A stretch of DNA of 64,000 nucleotides from Bradyrhizobium sp. ISRA464 (GTDB taxonomy: Bacteria; Pseudomonadota; Alphaproteobacteria; Rhizobiales; Xanthobacteraceae): positions 6,014,001 to 6,078,000 of the forward strand of contig NZ_CP094526.1 of NCBI RefSeq assembly GCF_029910095.1, in the 5' to 3' direction. Position 1 is the stretch's first letter. Each line of letters opens with the position of its first letter. Shown here piece by piece: positions 8,094 to 18,033 of this stretch. The notes under the pieces are model-generated. The model had not been told where the DNA came from, did not search any database, and saw only the letters and a program-made list of their open reading frames with translations. A program made the position numbers and the translations under genes.

Positions 8094-9758
8094 ATGCAAG
8101 CCACGAGTTCGACCGCCGAGGCGACCTGGAAGGACCCGCGTATCCTTCCGCCCGAAGTCTGCGTGCTGCGTCACGTCCTCGACCGCAACGCGGCGGAGGC
8201 GCCGGACAAGGTGTTCGTCCACTTCGATGACGGCCACGAATGGACCTATGCGCGGATCCACACGACCGTTCGACGCACTGCGGCAGCCCTGCAACGCATG
8301 GGAGTTGCCCAGGGCGACCACGTCCTTACCTGGTTGCCCAACAGTCCGGATGCGCTGCGCATCTGGTTCGCCATCAATTATATCGGCGCCGTCTACGTCC
8401 CCATGAATATTGCCTGGCGCGGACAGGTGCTCGAGAATGCCGTGCGGATTTCCGGCGCGCGCCTGCTGATTTCGCACGCCGAACTCGCGGACCGCCTTCA
8501 CGATATCGACCGGTGCGCACTGACTGACCTGCTGCTGATTGGGCCAGACGTTCACGACAAACGCCTCTCCGGCTTCTGGCACCATGACGCCGCCGATCTC
8601 TCCGCGCCCGGCGAGCCGGACGCGCTACAGCGGCCGATCATGCCCTGGGACAACCAGATGATCATCTACACGTCGGGCACGACCGGCCCGTCCAAGGGCG
8701 TGCTCTGCACCTACATGCATTGCGGCTCCAGCGCGCTCGCCTTCTCGCCGCTCACCGCTGATGACCGCAATCTTGTCAACCTGCCCTTGTTCCACATGAG
8801 CGGTACGGGCGCCGTTTACCGCATGCTCGTGAAGGGCGGTTCGATCGCGCTCGTCGAGTCCTTCGACACGCGCTCGTTCTGGGACACGGTGCGGCGAACG
8901 CGATCGACCTACCTGACCCTTCTTGGCGCTATGGTGCCCTTTCTGCTGAAGGAGCCGCCAGGCCCTCGCGACCGGGACCATACGCTGCGCGTGGTCAACA
9001 TCGTGCCGCTGGCCGACGGCTTCCGGCAGTTCGGCGAGCGTTTCGGGGTTGAGGTCTACACGGTGTTCAACATGACCGAGACATCCTGGCCGATCATTTC
9101 CGAACGCGATCCGGAGACGCTCGGCACCTGTGGTCGTCCCCGCCCCGGCGTGTTCGCACGCGTCGTCGACGAAAACGATGTCGAGGTCACGCCCGGCAAA
9201 ACCGGCGAACTCATATTGCGCACAGACGCGCCCTGGGCCATGAGCCACGGCTACTATGGCAACCCGGAAGCAACCGCGCGAGCCTGGCGCAATGGCTGGT
9301 TCCACACCGGCGACGCTTTCCGCCAGAATGAGCGCGGCGAGTTTTTCTTCGTCGATCGCATGAAGGACGCGATCCGGCGGCGCGGTGAAAACATCTCCTC
9401 GTTCGAGGTGGAAGCTGCGATCAACGGACATCCTGACATACGCGAGGTCGCGGTTGTCGGCGTCCCCAGCGAGTTCGGCGAGGACGAGGTGCTGGCCGTA
9501 GTCGCACCGGTCGAGGGACGATCGGTCGACGCTGCCGCCTTGCTCGAGTGGCTGCGGCCGCGGCTCGCACATTTCATGATCCCGCGCTACATCCGCATCA
9601 TGCCGGAGCTGCCGAAGACGCCGACGCAAAAGGTCCAGAAACACCTTCTGCGCGCCGACGGCGTCGCCAGTGACACATGGGACCGCGAAGCGGCGGGGCT
9701 CAAGGTCCGCCGCGAAAAACTTGCGAGCCTTGGTGGCGCCGGCGAGATCAGCCGATGA
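8094..9758 (+). CDS. Acyl-CoA ligase (AMP-forming), CaiC-like
   Basis: A 554-residue member of the adenylate-forming enzymes that activates a carboxylic acid with ATP and CoA. The phosphate-binding motif [11 protein letters not shown] lies near residues 193-203. Later come the FNMTETSW block, the hinge region [20 protein letters not shown] and the C-terminal lysine region [11 protein letters not shown]. The overall pattern resembles crotonobetaine/carnitine-CoA ligases. It starts 12 bases after the second binding protein and overlaps the CoA-transferase-family gene by four bases. I infer that it activates the substrate brought in by the importer; the acid itself cannot be named. Confidence 0.9.
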   Translation: MQATSSTAEATWKDPRILPPEVCVLRHVLDRNAAEAPDKVFVHFDDGHEWTYARIHTTVRRTAAALQRMGVAQGDHVLTWLPNSPDALRIWFAINYIGAVYVPMNIAWRGQVLENAVRISGARLLISHAELADRLHDIDRCALTDLLLIGPDVHDKRLSGFWHHDAADLSAPGEPDALQRPIMPWDNQMIIYTSGTTGPSKGVLCTYMHCGSSALAFSPLTADDRNLVNLPLFHMSGTGAVYRMLVKGGSIALVESFDTRSFWDTVRRTRSTYLTLLGAMVPFLLKEPPGPRDRDHTLRVVNIVPLADGFRQFGERFGVEVYTVFNMTETSWPIISERDPETLGTCGRPRPGVFARVVDENDVEVTPGKTGELILRTDAPWAMSHGYYGNPEATARAWRNGWFHTGDAFRQNERGEFFFVDRMKDAIRRRGENISSFEVEAAINGHPDIREVAVVGVPSEFGEDEVLAVVAPVEGRSVDAAALLEWLRPRLAHFMIPRYIRIMPELPKTPTQKVQKHLLRADGVASDTWDREAAGLKVRREKLASLGGAGEISR

Positions 9759-10897
9759 GCGGACCGCTCGCCGGCTTGCGCGTCGTCGAGATGGCAGGAA
9801 TCGGTCCCGGCCCCTTCTGCGCTATGCTGCTCGCGGATCTCGGCGCAGAAGTCGTCCGCGTTCGCCGGCCGGGCGGCACCATGTTCGACACGGAGCCGCG
9901 TTTGGACGTGACAGGGCGCGGCTGCCGCTTCGTCGATCTCGACTTGCGCCAAGACGACGCCGTCGCGGACGCTCTTGCATTGATTGAAAAAGCCGAGGTC
10001 CTGATTGAGGGCTATCGCCCCGGCGTGATGGAGCGCTTGGGTCTCGGACCCAATATTTGCCTCGCGCACAATCCGCGTCTCGTCTACGGTCGCATGACCG
10101 GCTGGGGTCAGGACGGCCCGCTCGCGCAGCGCGCCGGGCACGATATCAACTACATCGCCCTGACCGGGGCATTGCACGCGATCGGCCGCCCCGACTCGCC
10201 GCCTCCACCGCCCCTGAACCTGGTCGGGGATTTCGGCGGCGGCGCGATGTTCCTGGCCTTCGGCATCATGGCGGCGCTGCTCGATGCCCGCGCGTCAGGC
10301 AAGGGACAGGTCGTCGACGCCGCCATGACCGATGGCGCGGCCCTGCTCGCCGCCGGGCGCTATGCTGGCCGTGCCTCCGGAAGCCAGACCAACGAGCGCG
10401 GCAACAACCTGCTCGACGGCGGCGCCCCCTTCTACGACACCTATGTCTGCGCCGACGGAAAGTTCATCGCTCTTGGCGCGATCGAGCCGCAATTCTACGC
10501 ACGCTTCCGCAAGCTTTGCGGGCTGACGGATCCGCTGTTCGACGAGCAGATGAACAAGGCAAAATGGCCGGCGCAGAAGGAGCGACTTGCGGCGATGTTT
10601 CGCACGCGGAGCCGTGCCGAATGGATCGCTCTTCTGGGTGGCGACGATACCTGTGTCTCGCCCGTCCTCGACTGGGACGAGGCGCCGGCCGATCAGCACA
10701 ACATCGCACGAAAGACCTTCGTCACAATCGACGATGTGACGCAGCCGGCCCCGGCGCCGCGTTTCAGCCGCACGCCGACCGCCATCCCACGATCCGCTCG
10801 CATCTCCGGCGATGATACACATGAGGTCCTCCGCAATTGGGGCCTAGCGCAGCCGATCATCGAGGGCCTCTTGCCGCCCCTTGCGGTGCGAGACTGA
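9755..10897 (+). CDS. CaiB/BaiF-family protein, alpha-methylacyl-CoA racemase-like
   Basis: A 380-residue protein starting at an ATG that overlaps the ligase stop (ATGA). The N-terminus [20 protein letters not shown] and the block [18 protein letters not shown] are characteristic of alpha-methylacyl-CoA racemases, where His and Asp exchange the alpha proton. CoA-transferases of the same fold use Asp as an acyl carrier, so family membership alone does not settle the reaction. Racemisation of a 2-methyl-branched acyl-CoA would fit an operon that also has a carboxyltransferase. It is the last gene of the operon; no strong terminator hairpin was found after it. Confidence 0.85.
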   Translation: MSGPLAGLRVVEMAGIGPGPFCAMLLADLGAEVVRVRRPGGTMFDTEPRLDVTGRGCRFVDLDLRQDDAVADALALIEKAEVLIEGYRPGVMERLGLGPNICLAHNPRLVYGRMTGWGQDGPLAQRAGHDINYIALTGALHAIGRPDSPPPPPLNLVGDFGGGAMFLAFGIMAALLDARASGKGQVVDAAMTDGAALLAAGRYAGRASGSQTNERGNNLLDGGAPFYDTYVCADGKFIALGAIEPQFYARFRKLCGLTDPLFDEQMNKAKWPAQKERLAAMFRTRSRAEWIALLGGDDTCVSPVLDWDEAPADQHNIARKTFVTIDDVTQPAPAPRFSRTPTAIPRSARISGDDTHEVLRNWGLAQPIIEGLLPPLAVRD

Positions 10898-11085
10898 AAG
10901 AAAGCTCCGGCAGGTTGCAATGACTCGAGCCGTTCCATCGCGACGGAGAACTGTTCTTTCGTAAAGGGCCTCACGTCGACCCACCACCCGCACTTGATGG
11001 AGCCATCTCAGGAAGTGGCCAAGCTGGGCACCAGCCGGAACGCCGCGCGCGGCATCAGATCGTGGGTGGCCCGACTCAGCGGTTC

Positions 11086-12285
11086 TCATCGCATCGACGC
11101 ACAGCCGACATTCCACCCACGGCCGTCTTCGCCAAACATCTCGTATCCGGTCGCAGTGACCGCGATTGTGTCCTCAAGCTTGATGAAGCCGCGCTCGAGA
11201 TGCTTCATCGTGGTTTCGACCGAGATCACCATGCCAGGTTCGAGCGGACGGTCGGCATCGGCAGCATCGTAGCGGACGGGGCCTGAGGCGGTCAGCCGGG
11301 GCGCTTCGTGGCTGACAAGGCCCATCCCATGAGCCAGGAACTCGGTGTTGTCACGCTGGCTCGTCTCCTTGAGCGCGCGCTCGGCCGCGGTATATATCAC
11401 GCCGCCCATCGCACCCGGCTTGATGACCGCAAAAGCCGCCTGCTGCACGGTGTCGATCTCGGCAAGCAGGTCCTTCAGCTCGGTATCCGGCTCGCCGAGC
11501 ACAGCCATGCGGGCAAGGTCGCCGATATAGCCGTGATAATTGCCGCCTGAATCAAGCGAGAGCACGTCGCCCTCTTCCCAGCGCTGCTCCGAGGGCGCGC
11601 GGTTGTGGCTCCTGCCGGCGGCCAACAGGCAATATTCGAAGGTGAGCCCGCGCTTCACCTCGGCGACCCGTAGCGCTTCGAATAGCTCCCGCTTGGTGGT
11701 GCCCGGGCCGTGTTGGGCGATCACATCAAGCATGGCTTCGGTCACGAGTTCGGAGGCGGCGCGCAGTTTGGCGAGTTCGGCCGGCGTCTTCACCGCGCGC
11801 AGCCGTTCCAGCACGAACAGTGCATCCTTGATCTCGCTGTTGGGAAACGCGTCCTGCAGTGCCTTGCCCGCGTCCATCGGCAGAAAGGCGGTCTCGACGC
11901 CGATGCGTTTGGCGGGCACGCCGCTGGCGCGGATCATCTGCACGGCGGTCGCGATCGCATCCACACTGCCATGGCCGGAGGTCTTGAGCGTCGGCACCCA
12001 GGGACGCACCACCTCCCGCTGATGCGTCTCCAGCCCGTGGCCGACATAGCCGGCCTTGTCGGGCGCGCCCTTGGCATAAACCACGACCGGCAGATAGCGG
12101 CTGATGCCGAGCGCATCCATGTAGTCGAAGAAAATCGCCCGCTCGACATCGAGCATGTACTGCACGTTATGTTTGGACGTGACGAGCAGCACGTCGAGGC
12201 CGGCCTCCTCCATCAGCCGGTCGAGCTTGGCGGTATCGAAGGGGATGGCCCGGGCGGCCGCTCTGGTCTGGACGCTGTCCTGCAT
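11086..12285 (-). CDS. M24 metallopeptidase-fold hydrolase (Xaa-Pro peptidase/creatinase type)
   Basis: A 399-residue protein with an N-terminal creatinase-like domain and a C-terminal pita-bread domain. The metal ligands are visible in order: Asp in LSLDSGG, Asp in IGDLARM, His in AHGMGLVSHE, Glu in ISVETT and Glu in IKLEDT, so the dinuclear metal site is complete. The ATG at 12285 follows AAGGAAA at good spacing. It lies 41 bases behind the MFS gene in the operon with a flavin monooxygenase and an alpha/beta hydrolase. That context points to hydrolysis of a small amide or C-N bond in a catabolic intermediate rather than dipeptide cleavage. Confidence 0.85.
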   Translation of the reverse strand: MQDSVQTRAAARAIPFDTAKLDRLMEEAGLDVLLVTSKHNVQYMLDVERAIFFDYMDALGISRYLPVVVYAKGAPDKAGYVGHGLETHQREVVRPWVPTLKTSGHGSVDAIATAVQMIRASGVPAKRIGVETAFLPMDAGKALQDAFPNSEIKDALFVLERLRAVKTPAELAKLRAASELVTEAMLDVIAQHGPGTTKRELFEALRVAEVKRGLTFEYCLLAAGRSHNRAPSEQRWEEGDVLSLDSGGNYHGYIGDLARMAVLGEPDTELKDLLAEIDTVQQAAFAVIKPGAMGGVIYTAAERALKETSQRDNTEFLAHGMGLVSHEAPRLTASGPVRYDAADADRPLEPGMVISVETTMKHLERGFIKLEDTIAVTATGYEMFGEDGRGWNVGCASMR

Positions 12286-12326
12286 GATGCGTTTCCTTGT
12301 TTGTTGTGACGGCTGTTGGACAGGAG

Positions 12327-13787
12327 CTATGACGGCGTCGGGCGTGCCGCAACGCCCTCCGCGTCCCGGCCGAGACGAACGACAACGGTTTCCGCGCCTT
12401 CGACGGGTTGCGGCATCTCCAATGCGAGCGGGCGGCCATGGGTTTCGACACCGAGCAAGGTGAAGGCAAGCCCGATCGCCAGCCCGCACGCCGCAAGGAA
12501 CAGGAACGCCGGCGTCACCGCGTCGATGGTGGCCTTGGGCGTGATCAGGTTCGAAGTGCCGGCAATCAGCGCGAGACACAACGGACCCGCGATCTTGCCG
12601 ACACCGTTGGCGGCCTGCGCGAGCCCCACGCCACGCGCGCTCAAGCGAACGGGAAAGATCTCAGCGGAATACGGCGCGATGTTGGAAAAGCCGCCGTCAA
12701 AGAAGAGTGCTGCGGGGACCAGGAGCACCACGAAGGCAGGATAACCGAACAGTGTCCGGTCGAAGACTAGCCCTGCCGCACCGAGGGATAATGCGATGCC
12801 GTAGCCCATGATCTCGCCGCAGCGCCGCCGCCCGATCCGTTGCGCCAGCACGGAAAAGATGGCGCGCCCGATCATGCCGGTGAGCGAAACGATCACGAAC
12901 AAATGAGCGACCTCAACCGCGGACACGCCCATCAGCAGGGCGACGATCGTTGGCCCCCAAAGAAACACGCCGTAGTTCGCCGTGCTGGCGCCGAACCAGA
13001 CGATCAGGGCCAACCAGACTCACCTTGGCTCCTGCAGCAGTTCCGCAAATCCCGCACTTTGCAGCTTGACGGTCATCTCGACCGCAGATGACGACGGCAA
13101 TGTGTCGGGCGCAACCCTCAGTGCGCGCGCGACGATGCGGCGAGCCTCCGCATCGCGCCCGCGCGACACCAGCCAGCGCACGGATTCCGGCATGATCAGC
13201 CCGATCAAGAGCGCCGGCAGCAGCGGCAGGAAGCCGAGCGCAGCAAGGCCCCGCCAGCCGATCTGGTGCAGCAAGGTCGCGGCCGACAACGACGCGGCGA
13301 GGATACCAAGCGAGACCGGGATGACGGTGGCGCTGGTCACCAGGGTGCGGTGGCGCGTCGGCGTATACTCCACGATCAACGGGACAGCGACCGAGGCTGC
13401 GGCGCCGACACCAAAGCCGACAAAGAAGCGCAGAGCGGCGAAGGTAATCCATGCCCCGTCCGGTATCAGCGAGACGGAGCCCGCGCTCAACGCGCAGAGC
13501 GTAACAGCGGCGACCAGGAGCACCTTGCGGCCGAAGCGGTCGGCGAGCGCGCCCCACGCCAGCGATCCCAGGATTGCGCCGACGCCCGCACTGAGCAGGA
13601 TCAGCGAGGTCTGCCCGAAGGTCAGCTGCCATTGTGGCGCCAGCACCGCGACGAGGAAGCCGACGACGTAATAGTCGAAATAGTCGAACACGCTGGTCGA
13701 GATACCGAGTGCGATGCTGGTCCAGTAGCGGGCATTGAGCCGCGCGCCGTCATAGGCTGTAACGAGATCCTCTCCTGACTCCACCAT
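12327..13787 (-). pseudogene. MFS transporter (aromatic acid:H+ symporter-like) with an in-frame TGA
   Basis: Reading from an ATG at 13787, the frame encodes a 12-helix MFS carrier: LGISTSVFDYFDYYVVGFLV, then the loop signature GALADRFGRKVLL, and after the loop VWFGASTANYGVFLWGPT and SAEIFPVRLSARGVG. A TGA at 13022-13020 interrupts it after ELLQEPR. Both halves stay in the same frame with no missing segment, so this is a single nonsense change, for example from CGA or TGG. The break falls in the central cytoplasmic loop between the two six-helix bundles. If real, the operon has lost its dedicated uptake carrier; a sequence error is also possible. The upstream hydrolase gene ends 24 bases away. 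Confidence 0.8.
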
Positions 13788-13811
13788 TGTCGTCCTCCTC
13801 CACGATTTGCC

Positions 13812-14594
13812 TTAGTTCTTGCTTTGCAGAAAGGCCCTCACTTGCGCTGCCACCGCCGCCGGATCCTGAATCGTGCCGACATGGCCGATGCCTTCGATGA
13901 CGGCGCTACGGACGCCCGGAATCTCACGCGCCAGCGACTGCGTATGCGCGGGCGGAATCAGGCGGTCCTCGCTTCCCGCCAACACCAGCGTTGGCGCCTT
14001 GATCGCGCCGAGCGAGATCTCGATCGGCTGCCCCAGCACCGCACCGCGGCGCTCTCTCTGTCCGGTGTCACGCTTGTTGCCCGTGAAGAGAGCGAGCGCT
14101 TCCGGATGCGCCGCGATGTAGCTTGGCGCGAAGAAATATTCGGCGAATGCCGGCAGGCTCTCCGGCAGGCGTGCACGCAGCTCGGCAAACCTCGGAACGC
14201 CTTCAGGGTTGATCGACGCGACCGACACGCCGACGCGAAAGGTCGAGGCGAGCACCAGGCGGTCGATCCGCGCCGGGTGACAGACGGCAGCCAGCTGCGC
14301 AATCGCGCCACCAAAGGAGGTGCCGAACACATGCGCGCGCACATAGCCGAGTGCTGCGATCAGCGCGGCAAGATCGTCGGCGAGCTCGCCCAGGCCGTAG
14401 GGCACTGGCGGATTGCGCGTGGCGCCGGAATCGCGCTGATCATAGGCGATGACGGTGAAATGTAGTGCAAGCACAGCACCAAAAGCATCGAACATGGAAT
14501 GATCGGCTTCCGCGCCATGCAGCAGAAACAGCGGCGGCCCCTCGCCGCTGCGTTTGAAGCTGATCGAGGTGCCGTTGGCCTCAACTCTCTCCAT
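13812..14594 (-). CDS. Alpha/beta-hydrolase
   Basis: A 260-residue cytoplasmic hydrolase with a full catalytic triad: nucleophile Ser in GTSFGGAIAQL, acid Asp in AGSEDRLIPP and His in GIGHVGT. The oxyanion region LFLLHGAEADHSMF is near the N-terminus. The ATG at 14594 lies two bases after the stop of the monooxygenase gene, so the two are translationally linked. In flavin monooxygenase operons such enzymes often open a ring-cleavage product or an enol-lactone. That is the likely role here, but no specific substrate can be assigned. Confidence 0.88.
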   Translation of the reverse strand: MERVEANGTSISFKRSGEGPPLFLLHGAEADHSMFDAFGAVLALHFTVIAYDQRDSGATRNPPVPYGLGELADDLAALIAALGYVRAHVFGTSFGGAIAQLAAVCHPARIDRLVLASTFRVGVSVASINPEGVPRFAELRARLPESLPAFAEYFFAPSYIAAHPEALALFTGNKRDTGQRERRGAVLGQPIEISLGAIKAPTLVLAGSEDRLIPPAHTQSLAREIPGVRSAVIEGIGHVGTIQDPAAVAAQVRAFLQSKN

Positions 14595-14596
14595 GG

Positions 14597-16219
14597 CTAG
14601 TGCAACACGGCTTGCAGAGCGCCGGCGAGTTCGCGCGCGGGATCCTGCGGGATGTAGGGCATGCGCCAGGCCACATGGCCGTCGGGTCGGACCAGCGCGG
14701 CGCCGCGCAAGCCCATCTGGATGCCCTCCGATTGATGCGCATTCGGCAATTGCTGGAGGTTGAGCGGGATGCCGAGCTTGTCGGAGACAACGCGGCCGGC
14801 CTCCAGCCATTCGCCGCCGAGCGCGCCGGTGACGACGGTGAACTCCTTGTCGAACCAGTCGAGCGTCGAGCGCTTGCGCGCCATGTCGAGCCACAGATGC
14901 GGAAAACGTCCGCCCGGGCGGTCGGATGGGAAGTAGGTTCGCGTCAGGTGGCCGCCGCGCGGCGTGCCGTCAGGAACCACGGCGCCCTCCTCATAGGAGA
15001 AGCCGAGCGCCTGGCCGATCGAGTGCAGATGATTGTCGAGGTCGTTGACCCAGAAGCGGATGCGGTCCTCATTGCCGGATCGCACGGCCTCGTCGAGCCG
15101 GCGGAAGCGGATCAGGTTGCCGTAGCTGAAATCGGCGTTCGATTGCGCCACCGGGCGGCGCTCGACATCGTAGCTCTCGAGCAGCCGCTCCGAGGCGAGC
15201 CCGCGCAACGCATAAGCGAGCTTCCAGGCGAGGTTGTGTGCGTCCTGCACGCCCGAGTTCAGGCCGAAGCCGCCGGTCGGCGGAAAGCGATGCGCGGCAT
15301 CGCCGACCACGAAGACGCGGCCCTTGCGGAACTGCGCGGCAACCTGCTTGCTCATCCGCCAGATCGAGCGGTTGAGCAGCGTCACCTCGAGGTCGGGGAC
15401 GCCTGCGTGGGTACGGATGATCTCGACGGTCTCCGCATCCGTCCACGGCCGCGGCCGCTCATCCTTCTCCTCGCCGATCTGCATCACCGACAGCCAGCGA
15501 TCGCGGCCATTGGTGTTGAGAATGCCCGCTCGCCGCGGCATACCCGGCTTGTCGCTATAGACCTGGTAGCCCGCGGCCTCGCGCGTGATCGGAAACCGTG
15601 AGAGATCGCCGCGCCAATATTCGTTGAGCATCACCGCAAGCGTCGCTGGGCCCACCATGTCGATGCCGGCGCGGCGCCGGGTCTGGCTGCCGGCGCCGTC
15701 GCAGGCAAGAAGATATCTGGCGTGCCGGCGCTCGCTGCGACCCGTCTCCACCGATCGGATCTCGCAGACAACGCCATCCTCGACCTCCTCGAAGCCCACC
15801 AATTCGGTCGAGAAATGCACGTGAACCAGGTTGGAATGCGCAATGACCTTGTAGATCTCCTCCTCGACCGCATCCTGCGCGACGAGCGATTTCCAGGCCG
15901 GAGTCTGGCCGAGATTGGGCTCGGGGCGCGAGCGGCTGATCTCGCGGCCGGCGATACTTTCGACCTGAACGAACATGTCGGAGGAATCCTGCAGGCCGCG
16001 ATCGCGGATCGCCTGCTCGATCCCCCATTGACGGAAGATCTCCATGGTCCGAACCCAGCAGCCGCGCGACTTCGGATGATCGGTCGTGGTTGGGCTCTTC
16101 TCGACGATGATGGCGTCGATGCCGAAGCGATCGAGCAGCAGCCCCATCGCGAGCCCAACCGGTCCGCCGCCGACGATCATGATCGATGTCCGGCGCTGCG
16201 TCTCGACAGAGGTGCCCAT
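14597..16219 (-). CDS. FAD-dependent aromatic monooxygenase (phenol hydroxylase/MhpA type)
   Basis: A 540-residue flavoprotein hydroxylase. The FAD-binding glycine motif IMIVGGGPVGLAMGLLL is near residue 13, followed by the acidic end of strand two (IIVEKSP). The second FAD motif VGDAAHRFPPTGGFGLNSG and DAHNLAWKLA occur in the second half. A thioredoxin-like C-terminal tail typical of the family closes the protein. It uses NAD(P)H and oxygen to hydroxylate an aromatic ring. It is the first gene of the minus-strand operon and is divergent from a LysR regulator at 16330, the usual arrangement for aromatic catabolic clusters. Confidence 0.9.
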   Translation of the reverse strand: MGTSVETQRRTSIMIVGGGPVGLAMGLLLDRFGIDAIIVEKSPTTTDHPKSRGCWVRTMEIFRQWGIEQAIRDRGLQDSSDMFVQVESIAGREISRSRPEPNLGQTPAWKSLVAQDAVEEEIYKVIAHSNLVHVHFSTELVGFEEVEDGVVCEIRSVETGRSERRHARYLLACDGAGSQTRRRAGIDMVGPATLAVMLNEYWRGDLSRFPITREAAGYQVYSDKPGMPRRAGILNTNGRDRWLSVMQIGEEKDERPRPWTDAETVEIIRTHAGVPDLEVTLLNRSIWRMSKQVAAQFRKGRVFVVGDAAHRFPPTGGFGLNSGVQDAHNLAWKLAYALRGLASERLLESYDVERRPVAQSNADFSYGNLIRFRRLDEAVRSGNEDRIRFWVNDLDNHLHSIGQALGFSYEEGAVVPDGTPRGGHLTRTYFPSDRPGGRFPHLWLDMARKRSTLDWFDKEFTVVTGALGGEWLEAGRVVSDKLGIPLNLQQLPNAHQSEGIQMGLRGAALVRPDGHVAWRMPYIPQDPARELAGALQAVLH

Positions 16220-16298
16220 CAGCGTTTCCTTCCCCGTTACGCGTTGTTCGCCGTAGGATGCGTTCTTTTTGACATCTCACAAGAACATGTTTGATATG

Positions 16299-16325
16299 CT
16301 CTCCATCTCATTCCGAGATGGAGAG
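16299..16325 (+). promoter_or_regulatory. Perfect 11-bp inverted repeat covering the LysR ribosome binding site
   Basis: CTCTCCATCTC, a 5-base loop ATTCC, then GAGATGGAGAG form a perfect inverted repeat. The right arm contains the GGAGAG Shine-Dalgarno of the LysR gene, whose ATG is at 16330. In RNA this would hide the ribosome binding site; in DNA it could be a dimer binding site for LysR autoregulation. The repeat is seen directly; its function is inferred. Confidence 0.6.
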
Positions 16326-16329
16326 GCGA

Positions 16330-17241
16330 ATGGACCTGCGTCAGCTTCGCTATTTCATCGGTGTGGCGGAGCGCGGCGGCTTTGGCGCAGCCGCCAGCGC
16401 GCTGAACATCGCGCAGTCCGCGCTCAGCCGTCACATCAAGGAGCTGGAACATGAGCTCGGCGGCGCGCTGCTCACGCGCACCGCGCGCGGCGTCGCGGTG
16501 ACCGAATCCGGCAAGGTGCTGCTGGAGCGCGGGCGGTGGCTGCTCGGAGCGGTCGACGACATCAAGGCCGAGGTGCGCACCGAGAACCGCGAGCCGAGCG
16601 GCACGGTACGGCTGGGCGCGCCATCGAGCGTTGCGGAGATCTTCTATCCGCCGCTCGCCCGTCTCATTGCCGAACGCTTTCCTCGCGTGCAGCTCGAACT
16701 CGGCGAGGCCCTGACCGAGCTTGCCTGCGACCGCCTGATGCGCGGCCAGCTCGATCTTGCAATCGTCACGGCGCCGCAGCCGAACGATCATCTGGCCTAT
16801 GAGACGTTGGTGGTGGAGCAGGTGTTTCTGATCGGCCCGCCACGCGATCCCCTGCTCAAGCGCGGCAGGATGACAGTCAATGACGTGAAGCACCTGCCGC
16901 GTGCCGTCCTCCCGTTGAGCCGCACGCCGTTCCCTGCGGAAGTCCCCTCTTTCGTGCGCGTCGAAAGCAGCACGCCGATGAAACGCATCGTCGCTTCCGG
17001 TCTCGGCTACGCGCTATTGCCCTATTCCGGCATCTACCAGGAGATCGACGCCGGCCAGCTCTCAGCGGCACTCTTGCCGTGGATGCGCGCCGAACGGGTG
17101 CTCGCCCTGCCGCGTGGCCGCCCCATCAGCAGAGCGACGCATGAGACCACGACCCTTCTCAAGGAGATCTGCGGCGATCTGATCCGCGACGGCATCATCC
17201 GGACCACACAACGCGCGACCACGCGCAAGAGAACGACCTGA
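16330..17241 (+). CDS. LysR-family transcriptional regulator
   Basis: A 303-residue regulator. The N-terminal winged helix-turn-helix opens MDLRQLRYFIGVAERGGFGA and includes ALNIAQSALSRHIKELE. The remainder is the two-lobed effector-binding domain. The start at 16330 matches the family N-terminus and follows GGAGAG. It is divergent from the monooxygenase operon (16219 downwards), so it probably activates that operon in response to an aromatic inducer. A perfect palindrome (16299-16325) covers its own ribosome binding site, suggesting tight control of its level. Confidence 0.9.
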   Translation: MDLRQLRYFIGVAERGGFGAAASALNIAQSALSRHIKELEHELGGALLTRTARGVAVTESGKVLLERGRWLLGAVDDIKAEVRTENREPSGTVRLGAPSSVAEIFYPPLARLIAERFPRVQLELGEALTELACDRLMRGQLDLAIVTAPQPNDHLAYETLVVEQVFLIGPPRDPLLKRGRMTVNDVKHLPRAVLPLSRTPFPAEVPSFVRVESSTPMKRIVASGLGYALLPYSGIYQEIDAGQLSAALLPWMRAERVLALPRGRPISRATHETTTLLKEICGDLIRDGIIRTTQRATTRKRTT

Positions 17242-17466
17242 CGAGGCGATGCCGGATTGAAGGCAAAAACAGGTTAAATGCCAGCGCCGCGACACCCATC
17301 ATCAACGAACGGATCCAAGAGACGACCTCACGAGAAGGCGCCACCAAGATACCCTTGTCGAACTCCCGTGCCTTCACATATACGCCGAGCTCGGAATTGG
17401 CCTATAGGCGGACTTTCGGATCAGCTCTAGCTCTTCTCGTCAATCGGTCGCGCCTGCTGCCTTCAC

Positions 17467-17679
17467 CTAACTGATGTTCCATCTAGCCCGGAGCCACAGA
17501 ACAACCGCGCCGATCAAAGCCGTCATCAGACCGCTCCACCAGATCGACCGCGATCGCGCGGCGTTGATGGAGACGAGGTACAGGATCGCACCAAGCACGA
17601 CGCCATAGTGCTTCCGAAAGTCGCCGTTTCTGCGCGCGATCTCAACGAGGTCCGAAGACCTGACGTGTTCATCCGACAT
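17467..17679 (-). CDS. Small two-helix membrane protein, unknown function
   Basis: A 70-residue frame from an ATG at 17679; an in-frame start further upstream at 17742 is also possible. After a polar head (MSDEHVRSSDLVEIARRNGD) come two hydrophobic segments, HYGVVLGAILYLVSINAA and IWWSGLMTALIGAVVLWL, separated by an Arg/Ser hinge. The pattern predicts a hairpin membrane protein. It stands alone between a LysR gene and an exonuclease gene. No function is recognised; the ribosome binding site is weak. Confidence 0.5.
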   Translation of the reverse strand: MSDEHVRSSDLVEIARRNGDFRKHYGVVLGAILYLVSINAARSRSIWWSGLMTALIGAVVLWLRARWNIS

Positions 17680-17982
17680 CACCGAACCCCAACTCACTGA
17701 GACAGGATTATACCGGCGATCGGTCAACTGGTCGAGTCGCATTTCTGTTTTTCAGCAATAAGTGATTGAGCGGATGCTATGCACGGCGCGAGGGTTTTCG
17801 AAGCCGGCAGCCATCACTCGATGCGGCACGATTCACCAGAACCCGCCACGCATGCGCGGGCCCGCCAATCTGGAGGTCAGTCACCAACCACTTGCGGCGA
17901 TCCGACCCCTCTAATCGCACGCAAACTCGACACCTCTGCATCAGCGTTTCCCAAACCCCGGCCGTTCTACGTGTCTATCCAC

Positions 17983-18001
17983 AGGCGGGATGTGCCCGCC
18001 T
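17983..18001. repeat. 7-bp perfect inverted repeat upstream of the exonuclease gene
   Basis: AGGCGGG, spacer ATGTG, CCCGCCT. It lies about 30 bases before the exonuclease start and could be an operator or a small hairpin in the leader. Nothing else supports a function. Confidence 0.3.
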
Positions 18002-18033
18002 TGTGCCGGATCGGTTAGACTGCGAGCCCATGC

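Noticed and set aside
13020..13022. Selenocysteine readthrough at the TGA in the MFS gene
   Set aside because: MFS carriers are not selenoproteins and no stem-loop of the expected type follows the codon.
17195..17377. 60-residue minus-strand frame with a hydrophobic middle
   Set aside because: It overlaps the end of the LysR gene by 47 bases, uses a GTG without a ribosome binding site and has no recognisable pattern.
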